From Burkholderia sp. D-99 (lineage in GTDB: Bacteria; Pseudomonadota; Gammaproteobacteria; Burkholderiales; Burkholderiaceae): DNA of 64,000 bases. The notes under the pieces are model-generated. The model was given only the letters and a program-made list of their open reading frames with translations. It was not told the origin of the DNA and searched no databases. The stretch covers positions 434,001 through 498,000 of the forward strand of contig NZ_JAAOXM010000001.1 in the NCBI RefSeq assembly GCF_011605345.1, in the 5' to 3' direction. The position numbers and the translations under genes are program-made. Positions 45,299 through 54,147 of the stretch are shown here, piece by piece (position 1 is the stretch's first letter; each line of letters starts with the position of its first letter).

Positions 45299-46429
45299 AT
45301 GCAACGGGGCGATTCACGCGGGGACCGATTGATCAGGGGAATCGGCGCACGTACGCGCGTACGTATCGCCGTGCGCCGGCTGCTCATCATTTTGACGGCG
45401 GGCTTGCTTGCCGCTGCGCTTCCGGTGTTCGCCGCCTCTCCCGAAACCGTCAACGACAACGTGCTGCGCGTGCTCGCATGGCCCGGCTATGCGGACGGCG
45501 ACGTCGTCAGCGCATTCGAGGCGCAATTTCACGTACGCGTCGAAGTGACGTTCGTCGACTCCGACGAAGCACTGTGGGCGCGGATGCACAGCGCGGCGCC
45601 ACCGCCGTACGACGTGCTGGCCGCGAACACGGCCGAGATCCAGCGCTACGCGCACGAACGCTTGATCGCGCCGATCGACCTGTCGCGCATCCCGAACCGG
45701 CGGCGGCAGTTGCCGAACTTCCAGCAGCTCGCGACGATCGACGGGCTCGTGGAAGAGGGCGCCGCCTATGCGATCCCGTTTACGTATTCGTCGATGGGGC
45801 TGATCTACGACCGCAAGCAGGTGCCGGCCGCGCCGCGCTCGATGCGGGAGCTGTGGAATCCGCGCTACCGTGGCAAGGTGCTCGACTTCAACAGCGCGCA
45901 GCACAATTTTTCGTTCACGGCGCTGGCGCTCGGCTATCCCGATCCGTTTCGCCTGTCGCCCGCGCAGACGCTTGCCGTCGCGCACAAGCTGATCGACCTG
46001 CGCCGCAACCTGCTGACGTACTACACGCTTCCTGAAGAGGCGACCGCGCTGTTCGTCCAGCATCGCGCGGCACTGATGTTCGGCAACTACGGCACGCAGC
46101 AGGTGGAGCTGCTGCGGCGCGCCGGCGCGGACGTCGGCTACGTGATCCCGGACGAAGGCGCGCTCGCGTGGCTCGACTGCTGGGCCGTCACGCGCGGCGC
46201 GCAACATCCCGAGCTTGCGTTCGCATGGATCAACTACATGCTCGAACCGGCGATCGGCGCGCTGCTGACCGAACGCCAGGGCCTCGCGAACACGCTCGCG
46301 CCGCCGCCGGGCCTCGACACCGGGCACCAGCATCTCGTCTGGCTCCAGCCCGTCGAGGACATCGCGCGGCGCGAATCGCTGTGGAGCCGCATCGTGTCGG
46401 GCGACCGTCCGGAGCGGTTCGAAAAATGA
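45299..46429 (+). CDS. PotD/PotF-like periplasmic binding protein coupled to a diguanylate cyclase
   Basis: A 376-residue protein with a Sec signal (LLIILTAGLLAAALPVFAA). The mature part is the spermidine/putrescine binding-protein fold (LRVLAWPGYADGDVVSAFEA, YAIPFTYSSMGLIYDRKQVP, WNPRYRGKVLDFNSAQ, late ELAFAWINYMLEPAIG). No permease or ATPase genes are adjacent; instead the stop overlaps (ATGA) the start of a membrane GGDEF protein. Vibrio NspS, a PotD-like protein, likewise works with a membrane c-di-GMP enzyme (MbaA) as a polyamine sensor, so a signalling role is more likely than transport. Ligand unknown. Confidence 0.88.
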   Translation: MQRGDSRGDRLIRGIGARTRVRIAVRRLLIILTAGLLAAALPVFAASPETVNDNVLRVLAWPGYADGDVVSAFEAQFHVRVEVTFVDSDEALWARMHSAAPPPYDVLAANTAEIQRYAHERLIAPIDLSRIPNRRRQLPNFQQLATIDGLVEEGAAYAIPFTYSSMGLIYDRKQVPAAPRSMRELWNPRYRGKVLDFNSAQHNFSFTALALGYPDPFRLSPAQTLAVAHKLIDLRRNLLTYYTLPEEATALFVQHRAALMFGNYGTQQVELLRRAGADVGYVIPDEGALAWLDCWAVTRGAQHPELAFAWINYMLEPAIGALLTERQGLANTLAPPPGLDTGHQHLVWLQPVEDIARRESLWSRIVSGDRPERFEK

Positions 46430-48216
46430 TCCGGCTCGGGCTCACGTCGAAACTGTCGGTGCTGTTCGCATGCATCGGCGTGATCGCGTCCGGCGCGACC
46501 GGCTATTACACGTATCGCGCGAACCGCGCGATGCTCGTGCAGGAAGCGCAGCACAGCCTGCTGATGTCGACGCAACTGCTCGGGCAACGCTTCACCACGG
46601 CGCTATCCGACGTCGCGGACGATGCGCTCGTGCTCGCGCAGTTGCCGTCGAGCGCGCTGGTTTCGGGCGGCGACAACCGGGATGGCGCGCCACGCGCACG
46701 GCTCGAGCAGGTGTTCTACAGCTTCATGAGAAATCACCCGGAGTACCTGCAGATCCGCCTGATCGCGCGCGGGGATTTCGGGCTCGAGCGCATTCGCGTC
46801 GATCGCGATGCGCACGGCATCGTCGTGCTGCCTGATAGCGCGTTCCAGGAAAAAGGACAGTTTTCCTACGTATTCGATACGCTCGCGACGGCACCCGGTC
46901 ATATCTACCTGTCGCCGATCGTGATCAACCACGAGACGGGGTCGCACGCGGCCGAAGGGCTGCCGATCCTGCGCGTGGGCACGCCGGTCGTCGACACGTC
47001 GGGCCGAACGGTCGGCGCGCTCGTCGTCGACGTCGAGCTGTCGCGCGTGTTCGACCGGCTCGAGCGCGATCTGCCGGAAGACTACGCGGTATTTCTCGCG
47101 AACGAGTGGGGCGATTTCCTCGTGCACCCCGATCCGGCGCAGACGTTCGGCTTCGATCGCGGCCGGCGCGTGCTGATGCAGGACAGCTTCGCCGTCACGC
47201 GCGCGCTGTTCGACAGCGCACGTACAAACGTTACCCTCAATGGCCTTGCCGATCCGGCCGGGGCGCCGGGGCAGATGTTCGCGTTCGCGCGCACGCCGTT
47301 CGGGCACGACGAGGGCAACCGCTTCGTCGTGCTCGGGATGGGGCGCCCGCTGGCGGACGTGCTGGCGCCGGCCGGCATGCTCGGCGAACGGATCGTCCGG
47401 ATGGTGCTCGTGTCGAGCCTGATGGCGGTGATCCTCGCGATCCTGTTCGCGCGTGCGATCACGCGGCCGCTGCAGACGCTCGCGCGCGCCGCGACGCACG
47501 TGTTCGACGATCCGGCCGCCGAGCAGCTGCCGGTCGGGCGCGCCGACGAGATCGGCGTGCTCGCGCGCTGTTTCGACAGCATGCGCGTCGAGATTCGCAC
47601 GCAGGTCGCGATGCTGCGCGCAAAGCAGCTGGAGCTCACGCACCTCGCCGGCCACGATGCGTTGACCGCGCTGCCGAACCGCCTGCTGTTCATGGAGCAT
47701 CTCGATGCCGCGATCCGGCGGGCGGCCGCGATGCACGAAGGGCTGGCCGTGATGTTCGTCGATCTCGACCGCTTCAAGCAGATCAACGACCAGCACGGGC
47801 ACTCGGCCGGCGATCGTGCGCTCGTCGCGGTCGCCAAGCGGTTGAGCCTCGTGCTGCGCGGCGGCGACATGGTCGCGCGGCTCGGCGGCGACGAATTCAT
47901 CGTGCTGATTGCGGACGTGCGCTCGCCGGCGGTGATCGGCGACGTCGCGTCGCGCATCCAGCTGGTGATGGCCGAGGAACTGGAATTTGGCGACCGGCGC
48001 GTGGCCGTCGGTGCGAGCATCGGCGTCAGCGAGTTTCCGGCCGACGGCGCATCGGCCGAGGAACTGCTCGTCAAGGCCGACGCGGCGATGTACGCGGCGA
48101 AGGCGTCCGCGCAGAGCGCGTACGTGCGCTATCAGGAACTGGTCGGCGGCGGGAGTGGCACCGGCAGCGGGACGGACGAGGCGGCCGGTCGTGTCGCGTC
48201 GGGCGGAAGCCGGTGA
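46426..48216 (+). CDS. Membrane diguanylate cyclase with periplasmic sensor domain
   Basis: A 596-residue protein: TM1 (LSVLFACIGVIASGATGYYT), a periplasmic dCache-like sensor (about residues 35-320), TM2 (MVLVSSLMAVILAILFA), a HAMP linker, and a C-terminal GGDEF domain (HDALTALPNRLLFMEHLD, MFVDLDRFKQINDQHGHSAG, ARLGGDEFIVLIA). The GGDEF motif is intact, and RGGD five residues before it is the inhibitory I-site, so active, product-inhibited c-di-GMP synthesis is expected. No EAL domain, unlike Vibrio MbaA. Translation is coupled to the binding protein upstream. Confidence 0.93.
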   Translation: MIRLGLTSKLSVLFACIGVIASGATGYYTYRANRAMLVQEAQHSLLMSTQLLGQRFTTALSDVADDALVLAQLPSSALVSGGDNRDGAPRARLEQVFYSFMRNHPEYLQIRLIARGDFGLERIRVDRDAHGIVVLPDSAFQEKGQFSYVFDTLATAPGHIYLSPIVINHETGSHAAEGLPILRVGTPVVDTSGRTVGALVVDVELSRVFDRLERDLPEDYAVFLANEWGDFLVHPDPAQTFGFDRGRRVLMQDSFAVTRALFDSARTNVTLNGLADPAGAPGQMFAFARTPFGHDEGNRFVVLGMGRPLADVLAPAGMLGERIVRMVLVSSLMAVILAILFARAITRPLQTLARAATHVFDDPAAEQLPVGRADEIGVLARCFDSMRVEIRTQVAMLRAKQLELTHLAGHDALTALPNRLLFMEHLDAAIRRAAAMHEGLAVMFVDLDRFKQINDQHGHSAGDRALVAVAKRLSLVLRGGDMVARLGGDEFIVLIADVRSPAVIGDVASRIQLVMAEELEFGDRRVAVGASIGVSEFPADGASAEELLVKADAAMYAAKASAQSAYVRYQELVGGGSGTGSGTDEAAGRVASGGSR

Positions 48217-48246
48217 CGGGCGTCCGCTGATACGACCGATGCAAAC

Positions 48247-48278
48247 GCAACGAGCCCGTCGCGGGACGGGCTCGTTGC
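48247..48278. terminator. Hairpin between convergent genes, probable bidirectional terminator
   Basis: Perfect 14-bp stem GCAACGAGCCCGTC / GACGGGCTCGTTGC with a 4-base loop, between the GGDEF gene and the convergent DUF4148 gene. The T content after the stem is modest (GTTGCGTTTGC on the minus strand), so efficiency is uncertain. Confidence 0.65.
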
Positions 48279-48315
48279 CGGTGCGAACTGCGCGCGGGCG
48301 CGCGCAGGGGCGGGC

Positions 48316-48615
48316 TTAGTGGCCGAAGTAGACCGAGTCGCGCGGGTTTTGCACCTTGGCGACCGGTGCGCCACCCTGAACGGTCGCGGCCGGTTGCGCA
48401 CCGTAGCCGCTGTTGTCGGCGCCGTGCACGCGGGCTTGCGCAGCCTGGATGTCGGCCGGGTAGTACGGGCTCGACTGGCTCGGCTTGTAGCCGGCGCTTT
48501 CGAGCTGGACCAGTTCGTTCTTCACTTGGGCGCGGGTCACGGTGCTTTGGGCGAATGCGCCGAACGAGGCGGACAGGGCGACAGCGGCAACGACTGCGGA
48601 AACGAGCGATTTCAT
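48316..48615 (-). CDS. DUF4148 small secreted protein
   Basis: A 99-residue protein from ATG 48615 with signal peptide (LVSAVVAAVALSASFGAFAQ). The DUF4148 pattern follows: TRAQVKNELVQLESAGYKPS, then YYPADIQAAQARV. Such proteins are abundant in Burkholderia, periplasmic, and of unknown function. Upstream lies an AT-richer stretch (48616-48770) that probably holds its promoter. Confidence 0.9.
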   Translation of the reverse strand: MKSLVSAVVAAVALSASFGAFAQSTVTRAQVKNELVQLESAGYKPSQSSPYYPADIQAAQARVHGADNSGYGAQPAATVQGGAPVAKVQNPRDSVYFGH

Positions 48616-48896
48616 GATGACCTCCGATGTTTGTTGGCTTTCCGCGTTCGACACCATGTCGTAAGCGGTTGATTACATCGTAGGCGTCGGCCGACCTAGG
48701 GTAAACGTGAGTTTTGGTGAAAGATCGTTGCCGCTGGAGTAATAATTTCGAGATAAATGCCTTCCGTCCCTATTCGATGTTGCCGGATTTGCAAGGGAGC
48801 GGGGCGGATGCGCGCGGCGCGGAGGGTGCGCACGGACGAGTGCCCGACGGCGAAGGCGCGGGCGGAGGGAGGCGGACAGGCTGCGATGCTGCCAGG

Positions 48897-49151
48897 TCAG
48901 ACGTCGTCGTCGATTTCCTTGCGTTCCCGGCGTTCCTCGTTGCCGCGGCGCGCGCGCAGCCGCTGCCGCGACAGCACGGCGATCACCTGCTGGGTCGGCG
49001 CGCCGGACGGCAGTTCGTTGCGGATGCGATCGGCCACCATGGGCAGGCCCGCGCGCTGCCGGCGCAGCGCCTTGGCGATGGCCCGGCGGCATTCGTCACC
49101 GTGGCAATCCCATTCATCGCGGATTCTCTGGCAATAACGGCATTGTTCCAT
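48897..49151 (-). CDS. Small Cys-containing protein of unknown function
   Basis: An 84-residue protein starting MEQCRYCQRIRDEWDCHGDE. C-x2-C and C-x4-C pairs within the first 22 residues suggest a small zinc site. The rest is charged and helical (LSRQRLRARRGNEERRERKE). Not recognised. It lies 54 bases downstream of the D-serine dehydratase gene on the same strand. Base composition and codon use look like real coding sequence. Confidence 0.6.
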   Translation of the reverse strand: MEQCRYCQRIRDEWDCHGDECRRAIAKALRRQRAGLPMVADRIRNELPSGAPTQQVIAVLSRQRLRARRGNEERRERKEIDDDV

Positions 49152-49205
49152 CCGGACAGTCTAACGCGTCTTCGCGAACGGGGCTGGTCGCCGGCCTGAA
49201 CCGCG

Positions 49206-50531
49206 TCATGCGCTGGGTGCGGCACCCGCGAGGGCTTGAGCATGAGACTGGAAGCGGCGATGTTCTTCCGGTGGCACGAGCGAGCCGCCCGTTGCCCAGA
49301 TGACGTGCGTCGACCGGCTCAGGTCGATCGCGTGGCGATGCAAGTAGTCCTGCCCTGCCGGGGACTGCGTCAACCAGCCGGGACCGCCGACGGCAGCGGC
49401 GGCCGACGGCTCGAGTTCCACGCCCGTCGCGTCCTTGACCGCGAGCAACTGGGCGTAAAGCTGCGCGTCGCTGACGGTGAAGACACCCGACAGCAGGGAC
49501 GCCATCAGCGGACTGACTAGGTGCGATGCCTGCGCGACCGCCAGGCCATCGGCCTCGGTCCGGTTGTCGAGCCCCGCGTCGTAGACGGACACGGGCTTCC
49601 CGGGGCCGGCGGCCAGTTGGACCAGCATGCACGGCGAAGCGACGGGTTCGGCGAAAAAGCAATGCACGTGCTCGCCGAAAAGCGCCTTGAGACCATATGC
49701 GATGCCGCCCGGTGCGCCGCCGACGCCGCACGGGATGTGGACGAAGAGCGGATGCGCCGCGTCCACGCTGCGGCCCGCCCCGGCGAGCTGCACGGCGAGA
49801 TGCCGGGCACTGGCCGCATAACCCAGGAACAGCATCAGCGAGCCTTCGTCGTCGACGAAGTGGCTGAGCGGCTGATTGCGTGCCTGCGCGCGTCCGGCCG
49901 CGACGGCTTGCGCGTAGTCGCCGTCATGTTCGATCACGCGAACGCCGCGTTTTCTCAGGCGCGCCTTCTTCCACGGTTTCGCGTCGGTCGACATGTGGAC
50001 GACCGACTCGAACCCCAGCGCGGCGGCCATCACGCCGATGCTCAGGCCGAGATTGCCGGTGCTGCCCACGATCACGGTGTGCGCGGCAAACAGTTCGCGC
50101 ACGGCGGCCGACGCGAGGAGCCGCCGGTCGCCCGCGGGGTCGAGCAGCCCGTGTTCGATCGCGATCGACTCCGCGAGCGCGAGCACTTCATGAAAGCCGC
50201 CGCGCGCCTTGATCGAACCGGCGACCGGCAATGCGTCGTCGCGCTTGATGAACCAGGCGCCGTGTTCGCCTGCCGGGAGCGACAACCTGCGCTGCAGACT
50301 GTCTGCCGGCATCAGCGGCGATTCGATTTTTCCCGCGCTCGCCGCGAGTTCGGGAAACAGCTCGGCCATCAGCGGTTCGCAGCGCGCCAGCCGCGCTTCG
50401 GCCATCGCAATGGCGTCGAACGCCGGCGCGTCGTGCGGCAGCGGGCTGCCGGCATGGGGGTTCAGCCACAGCAGCGGGTGGCGGGATTGCAGTTTGGCTA
50501 ATAGATCGGCGGGCTGGAGCGTGAGGGTCAT
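49206..50531 (-). CDS. dsdA: D-serine ammonia-lyase (dehydratase)
   Basis: About 441 residues from ATG 50531 (in-frame ATGs at 50543 and 50564 are also possible; none has a clear ribosome binding site). PLP fold-type II with the Lys motif DALPVAGSIKARGGFHEVL, the Asn-containing VIVGSTGNLGLSIGVMAAAL, and the Gly-rich phosphate loop IPCGVGGAPGGIAYGL. Length and sequence order match DsdA. It deaminates D-serine to pyruvate. Divergent from a LysR gene in the place of dsdC. No DsdX permease is nearby. Confidence 0.93.
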   Translation of the reverse strand: MTLTLQPADLLAKLQSRHPLLWLNPHAGSPLPHDAPAFDAIAMAEARLARCEPLMAELFPELAASAGKIESPLMPADSLQRRLSLPAGEHGAWFIKRDDALPVAGSIKARGGFHEVLALAESIAIEHGLLDPAGDRRLLASAAVRELFAAHTVIVGSTGNLGLSIGVMAAALGFESVVHMSTDAKPWKKARLRKRGVRVIEHDGDYAQAVAAGRAQARNQPLSHFVDDEGSLMLFLGYAASARHLAVQLAGAGRSVDAAHPLFVHIPCGVGGAPGGIAYGLKALFGEHVHCFFAEPVASPCMLVQLAAGPGKPVSVYDAGLDNRTEADGLAVAQASHLVSPLMASLLSGVFTVSDAQLYAQLLAVKDATGVELEPSAAAAVGGPGWLTQSPAGQDYLHRHAIDLSRSTHVIWATGGSLVPPEEHRRFQSHAQALAGAAPSA

Positions 50532-50610
50532 GGATCGGTCTTGCATCGGATCAATGGGAATCATGACCGGGATGCTACGATTCAAGACGACTGCGCAAAA
50601 GCGCCGATTT

Positions 50611-50626
50611 CTAATGGATGCATTAG
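50611..50626. promoter_or_regulatory. Possible LysR operator between dsdA and its regulator
   Basis: CTAATG-GATG-CATTAG is a dyad in the 109-base divergent spacer, 15 bases before the LysR start. It fits a T-N11-A type LysR box. Binding is inferred. Confidence 0.4.
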
Positions 50627-50640
50627 CCTGATTTATATCT

Positions 50641-51591
50641 ATGCGACTCGACGGTTCGATCCTGGGTGCGTTGCTCTGCTTTGAAACGGCCGGCCGGTTG
50701 CTGAGCTTCACGAAGACGGCACAGGCGTTCAACCTGACGCAAAGCGCCGTGAGCCAGCAGATCCGGAACCTGGAGGACCGGCTGGGTTATCCGCTGTTCG
50801 TGCGTCAGGCGCGCGGGCTGAAGTTGACCGAGAAGGGCGGGATCCTGCTCGGGACGATGTCGGGCGCGTTCGGCGACATCAATCGCACGCTTCAGGCACT
50901 CGGCATGCCGGACGCGCCGCTGCAGGTGAGTTGTCTGCCGTCGCTCGCGCTGCAATGGCTGATGCCGCGCCTGTCCGAATTTCACCGGCAGCAACCGAAC
51001 GTGCCGGTTCGCGTGAAGGCCGAGTTTCAGGTGCTGGATCGTCAGGCGATGGAGACCGACGACATCGATGTGGCCGTGCGCTACGACCCGGTGCAATACG
51101 AGCGGCTGCATGCCGAGGCCATTCTCGACGAAATCCTGTTTCCGGTCGCCACGCCTGCCTATCTGGCGCAGCATCCGTCCTTTGCCAGCGGGGAATCGCT
51201 CGACGGCGTCGTGCTGCTGCACGACGCTGCGCCGTGGGGCGGCGCACCCGAGTTCGTGGAGTGGCGCACGTGGCTGGAGGCGGTCCGTCCCGCGTGGGCG
51301 GCGCATCTTGACGGCCCGCAGTTCAATTTCTCCAGCCTGGCAATCACGGCCGCGCTGAACCATCAAGGTGTCGCGATGGGGCGCGCCGCGCTGGTGCACG
51401 ACGAGATCGCGAGCGGACGGCTCGTGGATGTCTTTGGCCGGCACGTACGCGCGCCGGCGCGCTACATGCTGTTGTCGCGCAATCCCGACGATCCGCGCAC
51501 CGCGGTTTTTTCGGACTGGCTCAAGGCCGAGTGCGCGCGCTTCGATGCAACTCGGTCACGAATGCTGTCGAACGGAAGCCGGCACGCGTAG
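50641..51591 (+). CDS. LysR-family regulator, DsdC-like
   Basis: A 316-residue protein with N-terminal wHTH (LLCFETAGRLLSFTKTAQAF, NLTQSAVSQQIRNLEDRLGY) and a GcvA/DsdC-type substrate-binding domain (LQVSCLPSLALQWLMPRLSE, DDIDVAVRYDP). Divergent from dsdA, matching the dsdC-dsdA arrangement in other bacteria. It presumably activates dsdA in response to D-serine. Confidence 0.88.
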   Translation: MRLDGSILGALLCFETAGRLLSFTKTAQAFNLTQSAVSQQIRNLEDRLGYPLFVRQARGLKLTEKGGILLGTMSGAFGDINRTLQALGMPDAPLQVSCLPSLALQWLMPRLSEFHRQQPNVPVRVKAEFQVLDRQAMETDDIDVAVRYDPVQYERLHAEAILDEILFPVATPAYLAQHPSFASGESLDGVVLLHDAAPWGGAPEFVEWRTWLEAVRPAWAAHLDGPQFNFSSLAITAALNHQGVAMGRAALVHDEIASGRLVDVFGRHVRAPARYMLLSRNPDDPRTAVFSDWLKAECARFDATRSRMLSNGSRHA

Positions 51592-51712
51592 CCGATGCTG
51601 CCGGACGGCTGCATCGGAGTGCGAAATAGTCGGGCGACGAATGCCGCTGCAAACTACAATTTCCCGTCCGTCTCCATACGGATTGCTTGCGTGCGGACGG
51701 GGCTGGCGAGCG

Positions 51713-51793
51713 TTACTTGAGCTGCCAGATGCCCCAGATGGCGATCAACAGGCCAAGGCCGAATCCGCAGCCGAGCAACACGTAGGTTTCCAT
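51713..51793 (-). CDS. Tiny single-span membrane protein (26 residues)
   Basis: A 26-codon frame, METYVLLGCGFGLGLLIAIW then GIWQLK, is one complete hydrophobic helix with a short charged tail. The codons are typical of the organism, and a weak AGAGA precedes the ATG. A hairpin (CCCGTCCG/CGGACGGG, 51663-51701) follows the stop. No family is recognised. It stands alone between the LysR gene and the TauE gene. Confidence 0.5.
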   Translation of the reverse strand: METYVLLGCGFGLGLLIAIWGIWQLK

Positions 51794-51858
51794 TTCATGT
51801 CTCTGAAAGCGTGGCAGCGCTGATGTGGACATCAGCGTGCGAGCAGCACAGTCGGTGA

Positions 51859-51892
51859 CGTATCGTCCGCACCGCGAGGCGCGGACGATACG
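51859..51892. terminator. Hairpin downstream of the TauE/SafE gene
   Basis: Perfect 12-bp stem CGTATCGTCCGC / GCGGACGATACG with a 10-base loop, 70 bases past the end of the minus-strand TauE gene and before the tiny membrane protein gene. No T-run; its role as terminator is likely but unproven. Confidence 0.55.
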
Positions 51893-51961
51893 CCGGGTCC
51901 GCGAATACTACGCTTGGCAGCTTTCAGAACGCATGCGCGAGCGATGGCGGTCCGCCGACTG

Positions 51962-52810
51962 TCAGTTCTTGCCCGCGTGCGCGTTGTCCATCTGCGTAAC
52001 GTGCGATCCGCCGTGGCGGAACACGCCCGATTTCCAGATCATCTGCGATGCCGCGACGAGCACGAACAGCAGCACGACCATCCTGAAGCTCCGGGGCGAC
52101 AGTTTGTCCCGCAGCGGGCGAACGAGCCACATGCCGGCAATGGCCGGCAGGCTGGCCGCCGCCGAGATCGCGAGGTCGGCGCCGCTCGCGTGCGCGGTGC
52201 CGCTGAACGTCGTGATCAGCGTGACGATCGACACCACGAGGATGATCGCGATCTGCTTCGTGAAGACGCGCCCGGTCGCGCCGGACGAAATCAGGTAGGT
52301 GGCGAGCAGCGGGCCGGGAACCGACGCGATGCTCTCCATCAGCGCCGCACCGAAGCCGAGTGCGAAGCCGACGGGCTTCTGCCACGTGGGAGGCAGGTTG
52401 AGCTTCGGCGCGGCGAGCATCAGCGTCGCGGCGACGATCAGCAGTGCGCCGGACGCCGCCTGCGCATGGCCCGGATTGAGCGAGAGCAGGATCGCGACAC
52501 CGACGATATTGCCGATCACGGTGCCCGCGATCGGCGCGGCGATCTTGCGTGCCGTCGCCAGCACCTGGCCGCCTTCCAGCGCCTGCGGAATGTTGCCGAG
52601 GATGATCGGCATCGACAGCAGCAGCACCGCATGCCGGATCGGCAGGAACTGGCTGAGTATCGGCATCGCGATCAGCGGCACACCGATGCCCGTGATCCCC
52701 TTGGCCATGCCGCCCAGCAGCAGCGCAACCGCGATGCCGGCCAGATCGAACGCGCTGAGTCCTTGCAGGCTGGAGACCAGCACACCTTCAGTCAGATTGA
52801 AATGCATCAT
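51962..52810 (-). CDS. TauE/SafE-family anion exporter
   Basis: A 282-residue protein (start at 52810, or 52807) with about eight membrane segments in two similar halves: LAGIAVALLLGGMAKGITGI with the conserved GIGVP turn in the first, and GFALGFGAALMESIASVPGP in the second. The family exports sulfite, sulfoacetate or other organic anions. Divergent from a LysR gene at 53127. Substrate unknown. Confidence 0.88.
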   Translation of the reverse strand: MMHFNLTEGVLVSSLQGLSAFDLAGIAVALLLGGMAKGITGIGVPLIAMPILSQFLPIRHAVLLLSMPIILGNIPQALEGGQVLATARKIAAPIAGTVIGNIVGVAILLSLNPGHAQAASGALLIVAATLMLAAPKLNLPPTWQKPVGFALGFGAALMESIASVPGPLLATYLISSGATGRVFTKQIAIILVVSIVTLITTFSGTAHASGADLAISAAASLPAIAGMWLVRPLRDKLSPRSFRMVVLLFVLVAASQMIWKSGVFRHGGSHVTQMDNAHAGKN

Positions 52811-53126
52811 GGAATGGCATGTCGCGGCATATCCGGCAGCGAGCGCTGTCGACGGAGCCCGTTGCGGCGCGTGCGTGGTGCACGCTGTGTTCTGGATCGG
52901 CTTGAACCGGGCGTCGATCGCATGGCGGCGCCGTTGTGCGGCCGGCGCTGCAGGCAGTCGAAATGCGGTTCGAGGGTGCATCTTACCTGCGCGTTGCGGA
53001 GGACATTCGGCGCTGGCTGCGGCGCGCCACAGGTGACGTCGGCGCGATCACGCCTGCGGTTCAATATAATTCATGACAGCCCGTCGCCTCATGCGCGATA
53101 TACATCTCTCTGAACAAGGAGACCCG
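52811..53126. other. Divergent intergenic region, TauE/SafE and LysR genes
   Basis: 316 bases without a gene. The right end has an AT-rich segment (TTCAATATAATTCATGAC around 53060-53078) likely to include the LysR gene promoter and operator. An in-frame ATG at 53073 lies there but is not used as the start. Confidence 0.4.
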
Positions 53127-54023
53127 ATGACGCTTGCCCAGTTGCAGGCCCTGGCGGCCGTGGTCGAACTCGGCTCGCTCACAGCCGCAGCCGACCGGCT
53201 GAGCCGCAGTCAATCCGCGATCAGTCATGCATTGACCGAGCTGGAAGATCTCACGGAAGTCAAGCTGCTCTGGCGCGACCGGCAGCCGGTCGTCCTGACG
53301 GCGGCCGGCGAACGCCTGTGGCCATACATCCAGAACGTGGTGCGCGAAGCGCAGCTGCTGCGCCAGCAGTTCAGCGTGTCGCGCGGCAAGCTCGAAGGGA
53401 AGCTGGTGGTCGCGTCGCTGCCAAGCGTGTCGCTGGCGTTCGTCGTGCCCGCACTCGAGGCGTTGAAGGAGATGCACCAGGGCGTGTCGGCGGTGCTGCT
53501 CGAAGGCACGGACAGCGAAGTCGAAGGGTGGATCGAAGACGGGACGGCCGACGTCGGCGTGGTGGCCGGCACGAAAACGTTCGCGCACAATCTGCCGCTG
53601 CTCGACGAGGATTTCGTCGCGGTGGCGGCGCACGACATGTTCGCCGGCCGCAAGAGCGTGTCGGCGAAGCAGTTGTCCGTGGCCCCGTTCATTTTCTCGA
53701 AGGCAGGATGCGGGCCGGTGATCGCGGATTACTTCGCGCGCAGCGGCACGCCGCTGCGCGCCGCGTTCAACGTGGTCGAGATGCGCACCATCCTGTCGAT
53801 GGCGGAGGCGGGCATGGGCGTGTCGATCGTTCCGCGCATCACGCTCACGTACACGCCGTTCGGTGGCCGCGTGCTGGAACTGTCGCCACGGCTGCATCGT
53901 TCCGTGCGGCTGTCGTGGAGCACGTCCGGCAATGCGATCACCGACGCGTTCGTGCGGCTCGTCGACGCGCAGCGCGCGAAGGCGGCGAAGGCGATCCACG
54001 CGCGCGCGCGAAAGAGCCGGTAA
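53127..54023 (+). CDS. LysR-family transcriptional regulator
   Basis: A 298-residue protein; ATG 53127 with AAGGAG seven bases upstream is preferred to ATG 53073. wHTH at residues 1-60 (LQALAAVVELGSLTAAADRL, SRSQSAISHALTELEDLTEV), then a CysB/NAC-like effector domain (GKLEGKLVVASLPSVSLAFV). It could control the divergent TauE/SafE gene, the LysE-type gene 124 bases downstream, or both. Confidence 0.9.
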   Translation: MTLAQLQALAAVVELGSLTAAADRLSRSQSAISHALTELEDLTEVKLLWRDRQPVVLTAAGERLWPYIQNVVREAQLLRQQFSVSRGKLEGKLVVASLPSVSLAFVVPALEALKEMHQGVSAVLLEGTDSEVEGWIEDGTADVGVVAGTKTFAHNLPLLDEDFVAVAAHDMFAGRKSVSAKQLSVAPFIFSKAGCGPVIADYFARSGTPLRAAFNVVEMRTILSMAEAGMGVSIVPRITLTYTPFGGRVLELSPRLHRSVRLSWSTSGNAITDAFVRLVDAQRAKAAKAIHARARKSR

Positions 54024-54147
54024 CGAACGGCAGGTGCGATGAAAAGCGCTCATGGGCGGCTTGCAGTTTATTCATGTAGATAGCGGTCGAGATGCAATAC
54101 ATTGTTCGAACTCGCCCCCTGACCACTTCGTCCCGCAGGAGATTGCC

